Assembly (NCBI GenBank): GCA_014208095.1
Contig: JACHMT010000005.1
Span: 558,001 to 622,000, forward strand
DNA from: Actinospineispora eucalypti
GTDB lineage: Bacteria > Actinomycetota > Actinomycetes > Mycobacteriales > Pseudonocardiaceae
DNA: 64,000 nucleotides
Direction: 5' to 3'
A program made the translations under genes and the position numbers. Positions 18,918-26,950 of this stretch are shown piece by piece. The notes below the pieces were generated by a model. It worked only from the letters and a program-made list of their open reading frames with translations, was not told where the DNA came from and ran no database searches. The first letter of the stretch is position 1; each line of letters starts with the position of its first letter.

Positions 18918-21900
18918 GTGAGTGACCCACTTCCGCCAGTACGTTACGAGGGCTACACGCTGGCGGAGAAATACGCGTGGACGAAAGGGGGTCTCGGCCC
19001 CGGTGCGACCGAACCGGCCGCGCGGGCACTGAATGCGCTTGCCCCCACGTTCGCCGAATCAACGGAGTCCCTTCGGAAGACGGTCATGGGTGCCGGTTTG
19101 GAATGGCGCGGCGAAACGGCGAACGCGGCGACCGAGGCGCTCCAGCGCACCGCCCAGGCGGCCAGCGTGCCCGCGCAGGCCAGCCGCGGGGCGGGGGGCG
19201 GGGTGGAGCGCTACGGCGATTCGTGGGCGCACACCCGCAGCCGCATCCCTGCGCCGATTGAGGTGGGTGAGAACAGTTTCGGCGGGCGCGCGGTCGATCA
19301 GTTCAACTCGATGACCGGCGACGTGTTCGGCGTGCAGTCCGACTACCGCAAACGACTCGATGCCTACCGTGCCGCCGACGCGGAGGCCAACCGGGCACTG
19401 ATTGAGCACGACCGCACGACCCGCGAGACCCTGGCCAAGCTCAACGCCGCCGACGCGCCCCCGGACGGCAACCGCCCCGGCCCGGCCCCCACCCAGCCGC
19501 CACCGCGCGGCACACCCGCACCCGGCGCGCCGGGTGGGCCCCGGCCAGCGCCCCCACCGGTTGGCGGGCCGGCACCCCAGCCGGCGCCGGGTGGGCAGAA
19601 CAGGGTGTCACCGGGTACGCAGAGCCCGCCGTCGGCGCCGATGGAGCCCAGCGGAGCACCGGCCCGACCGGTTCCGTCGCCCCCGACCACGCCCCCGACC
19701 ACGCCCTCGACCCGGCAAGCCCCTGGACCCGCCGCCCCCGAGCCGACCGGCATACCGCCGTTCGGGACCGAGTGGGGGCCTCGGGACCGGTACGGGCGCC
19801 CGTTGCCACCGGTACCGCCGGGCGGGTCGGGTATTCCGGGACAACCGGGCCCGGCCCGGCCTCCCGGCCCATCCGGGTCGACCTTGCCGCCGGGCACGTC
19901 CGCGCCCGGCACCCCGACCCCGCGGTCGCCGATGCCGGGATCACCGGTGCCGGGCTCGCCGGTTCCCGGGTCCCCGTTCCCCGGGACACCCCCGCCGGGA
20001 GCACCCGGCACGCCGGGCGGGGCGCCGGGCACGGCGCAACCACCGATCCAGCAGACCCCCGGCCCGATGGGGCCGTTCGGGTCGCCCGGGGGCGGTGCCC
20101 CGGGCGCCCGGCCGCGCGGCAACCCGAAACCTGGCCGGACCGAGGGGGACGGGTTCGACCTGGGCGACTTCGCGGTGAAGGCCACCCCGGCGGTGTTGCT
20201 CGGAATCGGGGGCGGGCTTGTGGCGGCCAAGGTTGCGCACAACCGCAAGAAAGCCGCCAACGAGCCGTTTCAGCTCGACGCTTTCGAGCACCGCATCCAG
20301 CAAGCCACGGGCGAAGCACGCGACCAGGGCGAAGACCTGTCGAGCTACGGAAACCCCAGCACACACGGCGGATGGGCGTCCCTGCTGCCCGATGTGGGTC
20401 CTCGCGCGTTGCAGATCGGCGGCAGCGGATCAGAACCGGCGTGGCTGGATCTGACCGCTACGCCCGGGTGCGGCTTCCGGGGACCCGGGGCGCACCACGC
20501 GCTGTGTTCCACGTTCTTGTCGATCCTGCTGCGGGCCGGCCAACGCCCACCCGGCCGCGTGATCATCCCCGAGCCCGACGCCGTCCGGCTACTGGGCACC
20601 ACCCGGCCCGACCCGAGCCCGGAAAACCTGTACGTGCTGGCCGATCTGGAACACGCGCTCGCCGCGCTAGACACCGAGATCGCACAGCGCCTCGCGAACC
20701 GTGCCGCCACCGCGACGCTGCCGCTAGTGGTCTTGATGCTGGCCGACCCACCCGCCGACCCCACCAAAGCGGCCGAGCTGGCCGCGCTGCTGCGCACCGG
20801 GCACCGCCTCGGAGTGACCGCGCTCATGGGCGGTGACTGGCCAGTCGGGTCCAGCATCGATATCGACGCGCAGTTCCGGGTCACCGCCACCCGCGGCAAC
20901 GCCGTCGGTCACCTCACCGGCGCTGGCCTGGCCCACTGGCCCCCCGCCCGCGTGCTGGACGTGTGCCGGCGCATCGACGACGGCAACCGCGTCGCCTCCC
21001 ACCGCGCGAGTAGAGCCGCGAACGAAACCACGACCACCACCGCGGACCCGGCGCACGCCCAGACCGAGACCCACGCAACCGAGACCGACGCGACCAGCGC
21101 CACCCGGACTCAGCCACCCGACACGGGGCCTACACGGCCCGCCGCAGGCACGTTCGATCACCAGTCGAACACCGCGCCGGACACCGGTCACAACGGCGCA
21201 GACGGCGACAGCCTGGACGGCGCGGACGTCACCCACGCGACCGGCGCCGCGGCGGTCGCGCCCAGCTCGCCGGCCGAGCCCGTGACGTCGCCCGTGCCCG
21301 TGTCGCCCTTGCCCGGGGCGGGAGATCCGGCCGCCGCGAGCATTCCGGGCGAGCTTGATCCGGGCAGCCCCACCGCGGCCGACCGCGCCGAAGCGGCCGA
21401 GCCTGCCACCACCGCCCCGGCCGGGCCCGCCACAGTGCCAGACAACTCTGCGGCGCCACCGAGCCCGGACACCAACAGCGGGCTCGTGTGCCGGTTGGAC
21501 CTGATGGACACGCCCCGGCTCACGCTGATCTCGCCGGACGCGGGCACACCGCCGGTCAACATCACCCCGTCCGGGCGCGCGCTGGTCCGGATGTTGGTCA
21601 AGCTCGGTTTGGTCCGAGGCCCGCAGCGCCGCACCGCCGTCGCGGCCGCGTTGTGGCCGGAAACGAACATCGACCGGCCGACCAACACGTTCAACAGCTA
21701 CCGGACCCGGTTGCGTCAGTTCATCCAGAAAGAAACGAACGGCGCGATCACCGACCTGATCCAGGACCACGAGGACGGCACATGTGAATTGCGGCCCGAC
21801 CTGTTCCAGGTCGACTACTGGGAATTCCAGGACGCGACCGACCCGCGCAGCACCGCTGACGCGCCGGACCGCGCCCGCGCCTACCAAAACGCGCTCGCCA

Positions 21901-22232
21901 GCTATAAGGGGGACCTCGCCGGGAACATCCACGACGAGTGGATCACCGAGCACCGCGCCAACACCCAACAGGAAGCGCTCAAAGCCGCGATCAACCTCGC
22001 GTACGAACTCACCAACAACCACGACGAGCCTGAAACCGCGCTCGCCGTACTCGACCAAGCAGTCGCTTTTGACCCCGTGCACGAGCCGATCTATCAGCAC
22101 CTCATCCGGCTCCTGCTCAAACTCGGCCGCCGCGACGCGGCTATCCAGCGATACAAGACACTGGAACGCGAACTCGACCGCGAACTCGGCATCGAACCGC
22201 TACCCGAAACCACCCGCCTACTGTGGCAATGA
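18918..22232 (+). CDS. PPE/WXG-like N-terminus fused to C-terminal BTAD domain
   Basis: Protein of 1104 residues in four parts. Residues 1-180 are a helical ESX-substrate-like domain with a WRG (WxG) turn at 63-65 and a YRAAD (YxxxD/E) motif at 150-154. Residues 180-410 are Pro/Gly-rich. Residues 413-690 start with a weak hydrophobic helix (TPAVLLGIGGGLVAAKVA), followed by a globular segment with GGSGSEPAWLDLTATPGCGF and TLPLVVLMLADPPADPTKAA. After an Ala/Thr/Pro linker (690-850), residues 854-1104 form a winged-helix plus BTAD/TPR region as in SARP regulators (HRTAVAAALWPE-like RRTAVAAALWPETN, then RYKTLERELDRELGIEPLPE). Residues 413-1104 resemble the membrane-linked BTAD proteins of actinomycetes that often carry LysM; here a PPE-like domain is at the N-terminus instead. 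It could be a membrane-tethered regulator or an ESX substrate. EspG, the PPE chaperone, is encoded at 25.7 kb. Confidence 0.7.
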   Translation: MSDPLPPVRYEGYTLAEKYAWTKGGLGPGATEPAARALNALAPTFAESTESLRKTVMGAGLEWRGETANAATEALQRTAQAASVPAQASRGAGGGVERYGDSWAHTRSRIPAPIEVGENSFGGRAVDQFNSMTGDVFGVQSDYRKRLDAYRAADAEANRALIEHDRTTRETLAKLNAADAPPDGNRPGPAPTQPPPRGTPAPGAPGGPRPAPPPVGGPAPQPAPGGQNRVSPGTQSPPSAPMEPSGAPARPVPSPPTTPPTTPSTRQAPGPAAPEPTGIPPFGTEWGPRDRYGRPLPPVPPGGSGIPGQPGPARPPGPSGSTLPPGTSAPGTPTPRSPMPGSPVPGSPVPGSPFPGTPPPGAPGTPGGAPGTAQPPIQQTPGPMGPFGSPGGGAPGARPRGNPKPGRTEGDGFDLGDFAVKATPAVLLGIGGGLVAAKVAHNRKKAANEPFQLDAFEHRIQQATGEARDQGEDLSSYGNPSTHGGWASLLPDVGPRALQIGGSGSEPAWLDLTATPGCGFRGPGAHHALCSTFLSILLRAGQRPPGRVIIPEPDAVRLLGTTRPDPSPENLYVLADLEHALAALDTEIAQRLANRAATATLPLVVLMLADPPADPTKAAELAALLRTGHRLGVTALMGGDWPVGSSIDIDAQFRVTATRGNAVGHLTGAGLAHWPPARVLDVCRRIDDGNRVASHRASRAANETTTTTADPAHAQTETHATETDATSATRTQPPDTGPTRPAAGTFDHQSNTAPDTGHNGADGDSLDGADVTHATGAAAVAPSSPAEPVTSPVPVSPLPGAGDPAAASIPGELDPGSPTAADRAEAAEPATTAPAGPATVPDNSAAPPSPDTNSGLVCRLDLMDTPRLTLISPDAGTPPVNITPSGRALVRMLVKLGLVRGPQRRTAVAAALWPETNIDRPTNTFNSYRTRLRQFIQKETNGAITDLIQDHEDGTCELRPDLFQVDYWEFQDATDPRSTADAPDRARAYQNALASYKGDLAGNIHDEWITEHRANTQQEALKAAINLAYELTNNHDEPETALAVLDQAVAFDPVHEPIYQHLIRLLLKLGRRDAAIQRYKTLERELDRELGIEPLPETTRLLWQ

Positions 22233-22287
22233 CCGAGACCGCGACAGCCGGCCGCTCAAACTGCCGATTCCCGGCCGACACCCCCGC

Positions 22288-22581
22288 TTATATCGCTCGC
22301 CCCCATCTCTGAACGTCCACTCCCGCCTCGATCAGATAACGCGCGTAGCTCGCTATCCGGTGCATCCAACACGGTCCCCCGAACAACCCCACTAGGCCAC
22401 AACGCACACAGCACCCGCTCTCATCGACCGCATGTACTTCGTCGAGCACAAGATCCACTTGTCCCCGCGTGATCAGACCGAAGGCTACCGAGTCCATCAT
22501 GTACAAAACCCATTCAGGATTGGGCGACCCATAGATCCCGAAAGCAGGCTCGGAACGGCCAGGAGAAGTGTCTTCACCCAT
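22288..22581 (-). CDS. Small hypothetical protein with Cys cluster
   Basis: About 97 residues from ATG 22581 (the frame is open to 22617). Contains ESGCCVRCGLVGLFGGPCWM, a four-cysteine cluster that could bind zinc, after a helical N-terminal half (PEWVLYMMDSVAFGLITRGQ). It overlaps no other gene and is the last of a series of small minus-strand genes (22288-23590). GC at third codon positions is lower than in the core genes, in keeping with horizontally acquired DNA. No family recognised. Confidence 0.5.
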   Translation of the reverse strand: MGEDTSPGRSEPAFGIYGSPNPEWVLYMMDSVAFGLITRGQVDLVLDEVHAVDESGCCVRCGLVGLFGGPCWMHRIASYARYLIEAGVDVQRWGRAI

Positions 22582-22652
22582 CAAAAGCTCCCACGTGGAC
22601 ATTAGCGCAAAGGCCATCTTGAATTGGATCAGCTATTGGGCAGGTCAGAAAT

Positions 22653-23069
22653 TCAAGCGCTGATAGCCGCCAAGACTGTCGGGGCTAACCGCGAGCCGAG
22701 CGACAGATCACCACTCAGGCGACGGTAATGCCGGCCGTCGACTCCTCGGTATTTCTTCGACTGATTACGGAGATGATAGGTGCCCGGCGGGCAGCCACTA
22801 TCACAGCGATAGATCGTCATCACGCCGTTCGGTCGACCCGTGTCGATCTCGAAATCTCTTGCTGCTCGCTCCGTCGCATCACGCGACCGGTAGCGCCGTT
22901 TCCCGCATTCCCCGGCCGTGCCGTCCACCAGTCGGTCGGAACTGTTGAACTCGTTGAGCGCCAGAAACTGGGGCGCAAACGGGTGCCGGAGGACCTGTTC
23001 GAACGCAGCGCGCCACGCGGTGTCCGAGAATGCGCCCTCCTCGGCGACACCTTTCCAATCAGCTTTCAC
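22653..23069 (-). CDS. Small protein with zinc-ribbon-like C-terminus
   Basis: About 138 residues. GTG 23069 is chosen because it overlaps the stop of the upstream gene in a GTGA arrangement. The N-terminal half is helical (AWRAAFEQVLRHPFAPQFLA). The C-terminal half has CGKRRYRSRDATERAARDFE followed by YRCDSGCPPGTYHLRNQS, a pattern of small zinc-ribbon proteins found on actinomycete mobile elements and phages. Expected to bind zinc through the cysteines. Partner genes suggest a small accessory operon; no function can be given. Confidence 0.55.
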   Translation of the reverse strand: MKADWKGVAEEGAFSDTAWRAAFEQVLRHPFAPQFLALNEFNSSDRLVDGTAGECGKRRYRSRDATERAARDFEIDTGRPNGVMTIYRCDSGCPPGTYHLRNQSKKYRGVDGRHYRRLSGDLSLGSRLAPTVLAAISA

Positions 23070-23317
23070 GTTCCCGCGTCCGACTCGCTGTATATGCGTC
23101 GTTTCGCCTCGGTCGCCCACTCATACCAATTGCATGGATTCTTCGGCGAGTGGCAGCTCAAGCACAGATCCCCGTAGCCGCGGACAGAGTGAATTGTGAT
23201 CACCTTGTCCGCTTCCGCCTCGCCGCGTTCGACGAGCAACGCGATCACGCCGTCAGCCATCGCACGCAACTCCTCGACCGGCGACGATACGACCATTTCG
23301 CTATCCCGATCAGGCAC
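23066..23317 (-). CDS. Small Cys-containing protein
   Basis: 83 residues, with an alternative start at residue 8. It has a helical N-terminus (VEELRAMADGVIALLVERGE), then YGDLCLSCHSPKNPCNWYEW, a CxxC plus Cys arrangement that could coordinate a metal. Overlaps the next gene by 4 bp (GTGA), a sign of translational coupling. Not recognised in any family. Confidence 0.5.
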   Translation of the reverse strand: MPDRDSEMVVSSPVEELRAMADGVIALLVERGEAEADKVITIHSVRGYGDLCLSCHSPKNPCNWYEWATEAKRRIYSESDAGT

Positions 23318-23386
23318 GGCCGGCCCACCCCGCCGCTATGCCGGCCTTGCCGAGGCTGGCCTGTTCCCCCATGACACTCGACGCGA

Positions 23387-23590
23387 TCACCGGCACACCC
23401 CACGGGGACCACGCCACCACCAGGTCCTCCGCACCCGGACCAGGACCAGTGGGTAGTCAGCAGTGACGCGCCCGCCGGTCTTCCTTGCACAATGCGCCTC
23501 GCGCCGTTCCGCCCGCGCCCGTGCGCGCCGACCAAGCCAGGAGTCCAGGCGAACGCCGACGCCATACCGTAGTAACTCGCGGGTGGTCAT
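23387..23590 (-). CDS. Small basic protein (67 aa)
   Basis: Starts at ATG 23590 (in-frame start also at 23608). Reads MTTRELLRYGVGVRLDSWLG, then a strongly basic helix RRARARAERREAHCARKTGG. Basic charge suggests nucleic-acid contact, though this is speculative. It is the first of the minus-strand small-gene series and lies 69 bp before the next one. It faces the XRE regulator gene across a 210-bp divergent region. Confidence 0.4.
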   Translation of the reverse strand: MTTRELLRYGVGVRLDSWLGRRARARAERREAHCARKTGGRVTADYPLVLVRVRRTWWWRGPRGVCR

Positions 23591-23744
23591 CACCCCGTGG
23601 TCCACCATGAACCGGGACGTTAAGAGCCGAAGTAGCCCGCTGACCAGGGGTTACGCGGCTATGTGTATAGATCACGTATAACTATTCGGAGATCAACAAC
23701 GGCCCTGGGATCGCCATCCCGGTAAGATCCCCGTTCATAGGAAC

Positions 23745-23768
23745 GCCCGGTACCTGCCACTACCGGGC
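23745..23768 (+). promoter_or_regulatory. Inverted repeat, candidate operator
   Basis: Perfect 8-bp arms GCCCGGTA (23745-23752) and TACCGGGC (23761-23768) around an 8-bp centre, ending 31 bp before the XRE regulator start. Position and symmetry fit autoregulation by that regulator, or a leader hairpin. Confidence 0.4.
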
Positions 23769-23799
23769 CACAGGGGCTGGCGACCGCTGAGAGGTCGAC

Positions 23800-25071
23800 A
23801 TGGACGAGGCCACCCGAAAGCTATTCGGGAGTGCTCTGCGGCAACTTCGTCGTCGGGCGAACCTCTCCCAGCCTCAGCTCGCCGGCCAGATCCACGTCTC
23901 CCAAGCGAGTCTGTCCCGCTATGAATCCGGCTCACAGTCTGTTGATCTGGTTACAGCCTCGCGCTTGGACGACCTGCTCAACGCTGGTGGCGCCCTGCGC
24001 GCCTTAGCCGATCAGGCCCAGTCCTTGTCGTGGCCGGATGACCCTGGAGAGGAGGAGGACATGCGCAGACGAGCCCTGCTTGCGGGCGCTGGCGGTGCCG
24101 TGCTTGGCGGCGCGTTGAGCGCTCTGGACCCAGTACGCCGCGACACCGAGGCCGCGCTCGGTGGCCCGGTCGCCGAGCATGACGCCGTTGAGTGGGAACG
24201 TGCGGCCGACGAATATGCCCTACTGGTCAACCAACTACCTGCGCAGCGTCTCCTTCCGGAACTGCTGGTCGACCTAGACGACGCCCGCCAACACCTCGAC
24301 CGCGCACCGGAGAGGCTCAAGCCGCGGCTCGCGCGGGTGTGCGCCCTGTTCGGCGGGATTGCGGCCCTGTCGTTGGTCGGCGCGGGCTACTGGCGTGAAG
24401 CCGGACGGTACTGGCGGCTCGCCGAACGCGCTGCCCGCCTGAGCGGCGACCGTACGCTGAGTTGCGTGATCGGCGGCCGCCGCTCAGTGTTCAGTCTCTA
24501 CGCGCCCGGCAGCACTCCGGACACGGCGCTTGCCCTTTCATCTGACGCGCTGGCCTGGAGTGACGGCCAGCCGAATGCCGGCACGGCGAGCGCACTCGCT
24601 ACCCGCGCCCAGGTGCTCGCGATGCAAGGCGACCGCGCTGGAGCACGCAACTCTCTAAACGATCTTGAGGCGGTCTTCGACCGACTGGACGACGATGTCA
24701 CGCGAGGCCCTGGGCACAGGGAATGGAGTTGGCCCGAGACCAGGCTGCGCCACGTGCAGTCGTTCGTACACTCACATCTCGGAGCGCGAGAGGCCGCCGA
24801 CGCCCAAGACGCGGCGCTCGCGCTCTACACATACCCCAGCTCATTGGGGGCAGCGCAGGTTCGCTGTCACCAGGCCATGTCCATGATCGTCTCCGGTGAT
24901 CCGACAACCGGAGTCCGTCACGTGGTGGACGTGCTCGAATCGCTCGACCCGTCATTCCGGCGTGGGTTTGTAAAGACTTCGGCAGTACGCGCTCTACGTG
25001 CGCTGCCTGAACGCGCGGCCGGGCTTCCTGAGGTAAGGCAGGCCCGTGAACTGCTCGGAGCATCCGCGTGA
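23800..25071 (+). CDS. XRE-family helix-turn-helix regulator with TPR-like sensor region
   Basis: Protein of 423 residues. Residues about 8-65 are an XRE helix-turn-helix (FGSALRQLRRRANLSQPQLA, VSQASLSRYESGSQSVD). A short RRRALLAGAGGAVLGGALSA segment follows, which is common in this actinomycete family. The rest (about 120-420) is helical repeat, TPR-like (LATRAQVLAMQGDRAGARNS), as in large XRE regulators of antibiotic and development genes. It overlaps the next gene by 4 bp (GTGA), so the acetyltransferase is translated with it. An inverted repeat just upstream may be its operator. Ligand unknown. Confidence 0.85.
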   Translation: MDEATRKLFGSALRQLRRRANLSQPQLAGQIHVSQASLSRYESGSQSVDLVTASRLDDLLNAGGALRALADQAQSLSWPDDPGEEEDMRRRALLAGAGGAVLGGALSALDPVRRDTEAALGGPVAEHDAVEWERAADEYALLVNQLPAQRLLPELLVDLDDARQHLDRAPERLKPRLARVCALFGGIAALSLVGAGYWREAGRYWRLAERAARLSGDRTLSCVIGGRRSVFSLYAPGSTPDTALALSSDALAWSDGQPNAGTASALATRAQVLAMQGDRAGARNSLNDLEAVFDRLDDDVTRGPGHREWSWPETRLRHVQSFVHSHLGAREAADAQDAALALYTYPSSLGAAQVRCHQAMSMIVSGDPTTGVRHVVDVLESLDPSFRRGFVKTSAVRALRALPERAAGLPEVRQARELLGASA

Positions 25072-25616
25072 CCGAGGCACTCACTTTTGCTCACCTCGGT
25101 TCGGACGCCATGACGGAGCTTGAAGACGCGGTCACCCGGCTATACGTAGCCACGCACAGCGAGGTGCTCGACACGTCGTTTTACTCGGCCGACCGGTTCG
25201 TTGAGCGAATACGTGGTTACGCCCGAGCCCCGGGTTTCGAACTCGTCGTCGCCTATCGCGAGGCTGAGCCGGTAGGGCTGGCACTCGGCTACACACTGCC
25301 GACCGGTGCGCGCTGGTGGGACGGGCTTACTACTCCGGTCGACGCCGAGTTCATCACCGAGGACGGCACCCGGACATTCGCGCTGTGCGAGATCATGACT
25401 CACCCGGACTGGCAGGGCCGAGGGATCGCCCATGAGGTCCACGACGAACTCCTACATAACCGCCCCGAACGCCGTGCGACGCTGCTCGTCCGTGAGGACA
25501 ACGAGAGCGCCCGCGCGGCCTACTTCAAGTGGGGGTGGCGAAAGCTCGGGAAGCTTCAGCCATTCCCGGATTCCCCCCATTACGACGCGCTGATCCTTGA
25601 CCTGACCCAGTCCTGA
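25068..25616 (+). CDS. GNAT-family N-acetyltransferase
   Basis: 182 residues, GTG start overlapping the stop of the XRE regulator. GNAT fold: strand region FELVVAYREAEPVGLALGYT, then the acetyl-CoA-binding motif A in EIMTHPDWQGRGIAHEVHDE (QGRGIA), and the C-terminal ATLLVREDNESARAAYFKWG. Coupling to the regulator suggests the pair respond to, or modify, the same small molecule, as in self-resistance or regulatory acetylation systems. The substrate cannot be predicted. Confidence 0.85.
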   Translation: MTEALTFAHLGSDAMTELEDAVTRLYVATHSEVLDTSFYSADRFVERIRGYARAPGFELVVAYREAEPVGLALGYTLPTGARWWDGLTTPVDAEFITEDGTRTFALCEIMTHPDWQGRGIAHEVHDELLHNRPERRATLLVREDNESARAAYFKWGWRKLGKLQPFPDSPHYDALILDLTQS

Positions 25617-25657
25617 ATCGGCGGCCGCCTGGCAAGCTGCCGCGAATGGGCCTCGCC

Positions 25658-26479
25658 CTATGATCGGCCCGACGCCCTGAGCGCTGCTGCGGGACCCTCG
25701 GCGATGAGTTGGTCAAGGACCTGTGCAAGCAGCGAATCGCTCAGGGGACAGACCGTGACTGTGCCCGCTTTACGAAGTTGCAGGTAGTGGCCGGTGCGGG
25801 TGCGGTGAAAGCCGATCACCCACGGGCCGACCCACGGCGTCCCATTGGTGTAGAACGTCGTGCCGATCTGACCGAGTACCTCGACGTCGGTGCACATACG
25901 CGCGCACGCGCGCGCGTCCAGTCTTGTCACTCCCAGCTCATCGGCGAGGTAGTCAGCCATGGCCCACAGGGAGTCGCCGGCCGTTGCCTCCCGGGCAGCG
26001 TCGAGTACCTCGGTCGGCAAGTGGACCGTGCGGCCGATACCGACGTTGATCGGGCCGATTCTCTCGGTCACTTCGGTCGCCAGCCGCGGCGCTCGAATCG
26101 GTTGCAAGGTGATCTCGTCGCGGTGCTTGGTCACCAACACGCCTTGGCTATCGGCCACTGCGCCAATGACAACCGTCGAGTCCCCGTGAACCGCCTGTAG
26201 GCGCAGGTCGAGCTGTAGCGTCGGGGCGGCGAGCAGCCGCAGAGCACTAGCCAGGCGGGCGCTCAGCCCAGACGGCCCCGCCATGTCCCGGCGCCGAAGC
26301 GCCTCAAGGACGGAGTGGACGAGTTGACGACGCTCCGGCCAGGTTCGCCCCGGGCTCGGCAGCTCAAGCGTCGCCGGGGTGGTCCCAAGCCTGAGCAGCT
26401 CCCAACAGATGTCAAACTCCAGATCGGAGAGCAGCACGTCACCCTCAGCGGCCGCGCTAGATATTGCTGGGCTGGTCAT
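25658..26479 (-). CDS. EspG-family ESX secretion-associated chaperone
   Basis: 273 residues from ATG 26479 (frame open to 26503). The N-terminus has DLEFDICWELLRLGTTPATL and ELPSPGRTWPERRQLVHSVL, the characteristic opening of the EspG family. The C-terminal domain (IGFHRTRTGHYLQLRKAGTV, then LLAQVLDQLIAEGPAAALRA) also fits. EspG proteins bind PE-PPE substrates in the cytosol and keep them soluble for ESX secretion. No ESX core genes are in the window, but a PPE-like fusion protein is encoded 3.4 kb away and is its obvious candidate client. A decayed second copy lies at 31.2-31.4 kb. Convergent with the upstream acetyltransferase gene. Confidence 0.8.
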   Translation of the reverse strand: MTSPAISSAAAEGDVLLSDLEFDICWELLRLGTTPATLELPSPGRTWPERRQLVHSVLEALRRRDMAGPSGLSARLASALRLLAAPTLQLDLRLQAVHGDSTVVIGAVADSQGVLVTKHRDEITLQPIRAPRLATEVTERIGPINVGIGRTVHLPTEVLDAAREATAGDSLWAMADYLADELGVTRLDARACARMCTDVEVLGQIGTTFYTNGTPWVGPWVIGFHRTRTGHYLQLRKAGTVTVCPLSDSLLAQVLDQLIAEGPAAALRASGRS

Positions 26480-26544
26480 GCCAGCAGTATCGTCCAGCGG
26501 CATTGATCAGTTGGGCCGTTTGGCCACGTAGTTAGCTTCTCGCT

Positions 26545-26559
26545 CGCCCTTCAAGGGCG
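26545..26559 (+). other. Hairpin resembling an IS200/IS605-type right end
   Basis: CGCCCTTCAAGGGCG (perfect 7-bp arms) sits within CTCGCCCTTCAAGGGCGGGA and is followed by GGGGATGAGC. This hairpin plus GGGAGG-G-ATG arrangement is similar to the right ends (and omega-RNA 3' ends) of TnpB-carrying elements in actinomycetes. No tnpB frame is next to it, so at most it is a relic. Confidence 0.3.
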
Positions 26560-26667
26560 GGAGGGGATGAGCTTAAGAGAGCCCGGGGCAACCACCAACG
26601 ACGCATCCGAAATGGACTTCATGCCCGGCGCCAACTCAACGGACGTCCAGGTCAGAGGCGTGCGGAT

Positions 26668-26897
26668 CTAAGTACCGTTAAGAATGCCTCTTGAGCGGTC
26701 CGGGAACGTGGTCAATAGCGGCATGTCCGGGTCGTCGGGTCGGATCGCGTCCTCACGCAACTGTTCGCCCGTTGGATGAGCAGCTCCGGGGTCACCTGGT
26801 AGCCCGGTGCGCCCGCGGGCCGGGGCGCGGCGGGAGTCGGGTCGTGCGTGAGCGGCCGGGGCGGGGCTGCGGGAAGGCGGTCAGGGGGCCGGTTCAT
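26668..26897 (-). pseudogene. Frameshifted small gene of unknown function
   Basis: ATG 26897 opens MNRPPDRLPAAPPRPLTHDP and runs through GYQVTPELLIQRA. The continuation that looks like protein lies one frame away (EQLREDAIRPDDPDMPLLTT and FPDRSRGILNGT), ending at the TAG at 26668-26670. A single missing base near 26760 explains both halves. A GAAAGG Shine-Dalgarno-like run precedes the start. The IS30-family element begins about 50 bp upstream of this gene and may have separated it from its promoter. Confidence 0.4.
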
Positions 26898-26950
26898 GAC
26901 GACACACACCTTTCTCCACAAGGGGTGGACACACTGAGCCATTTCCACTT

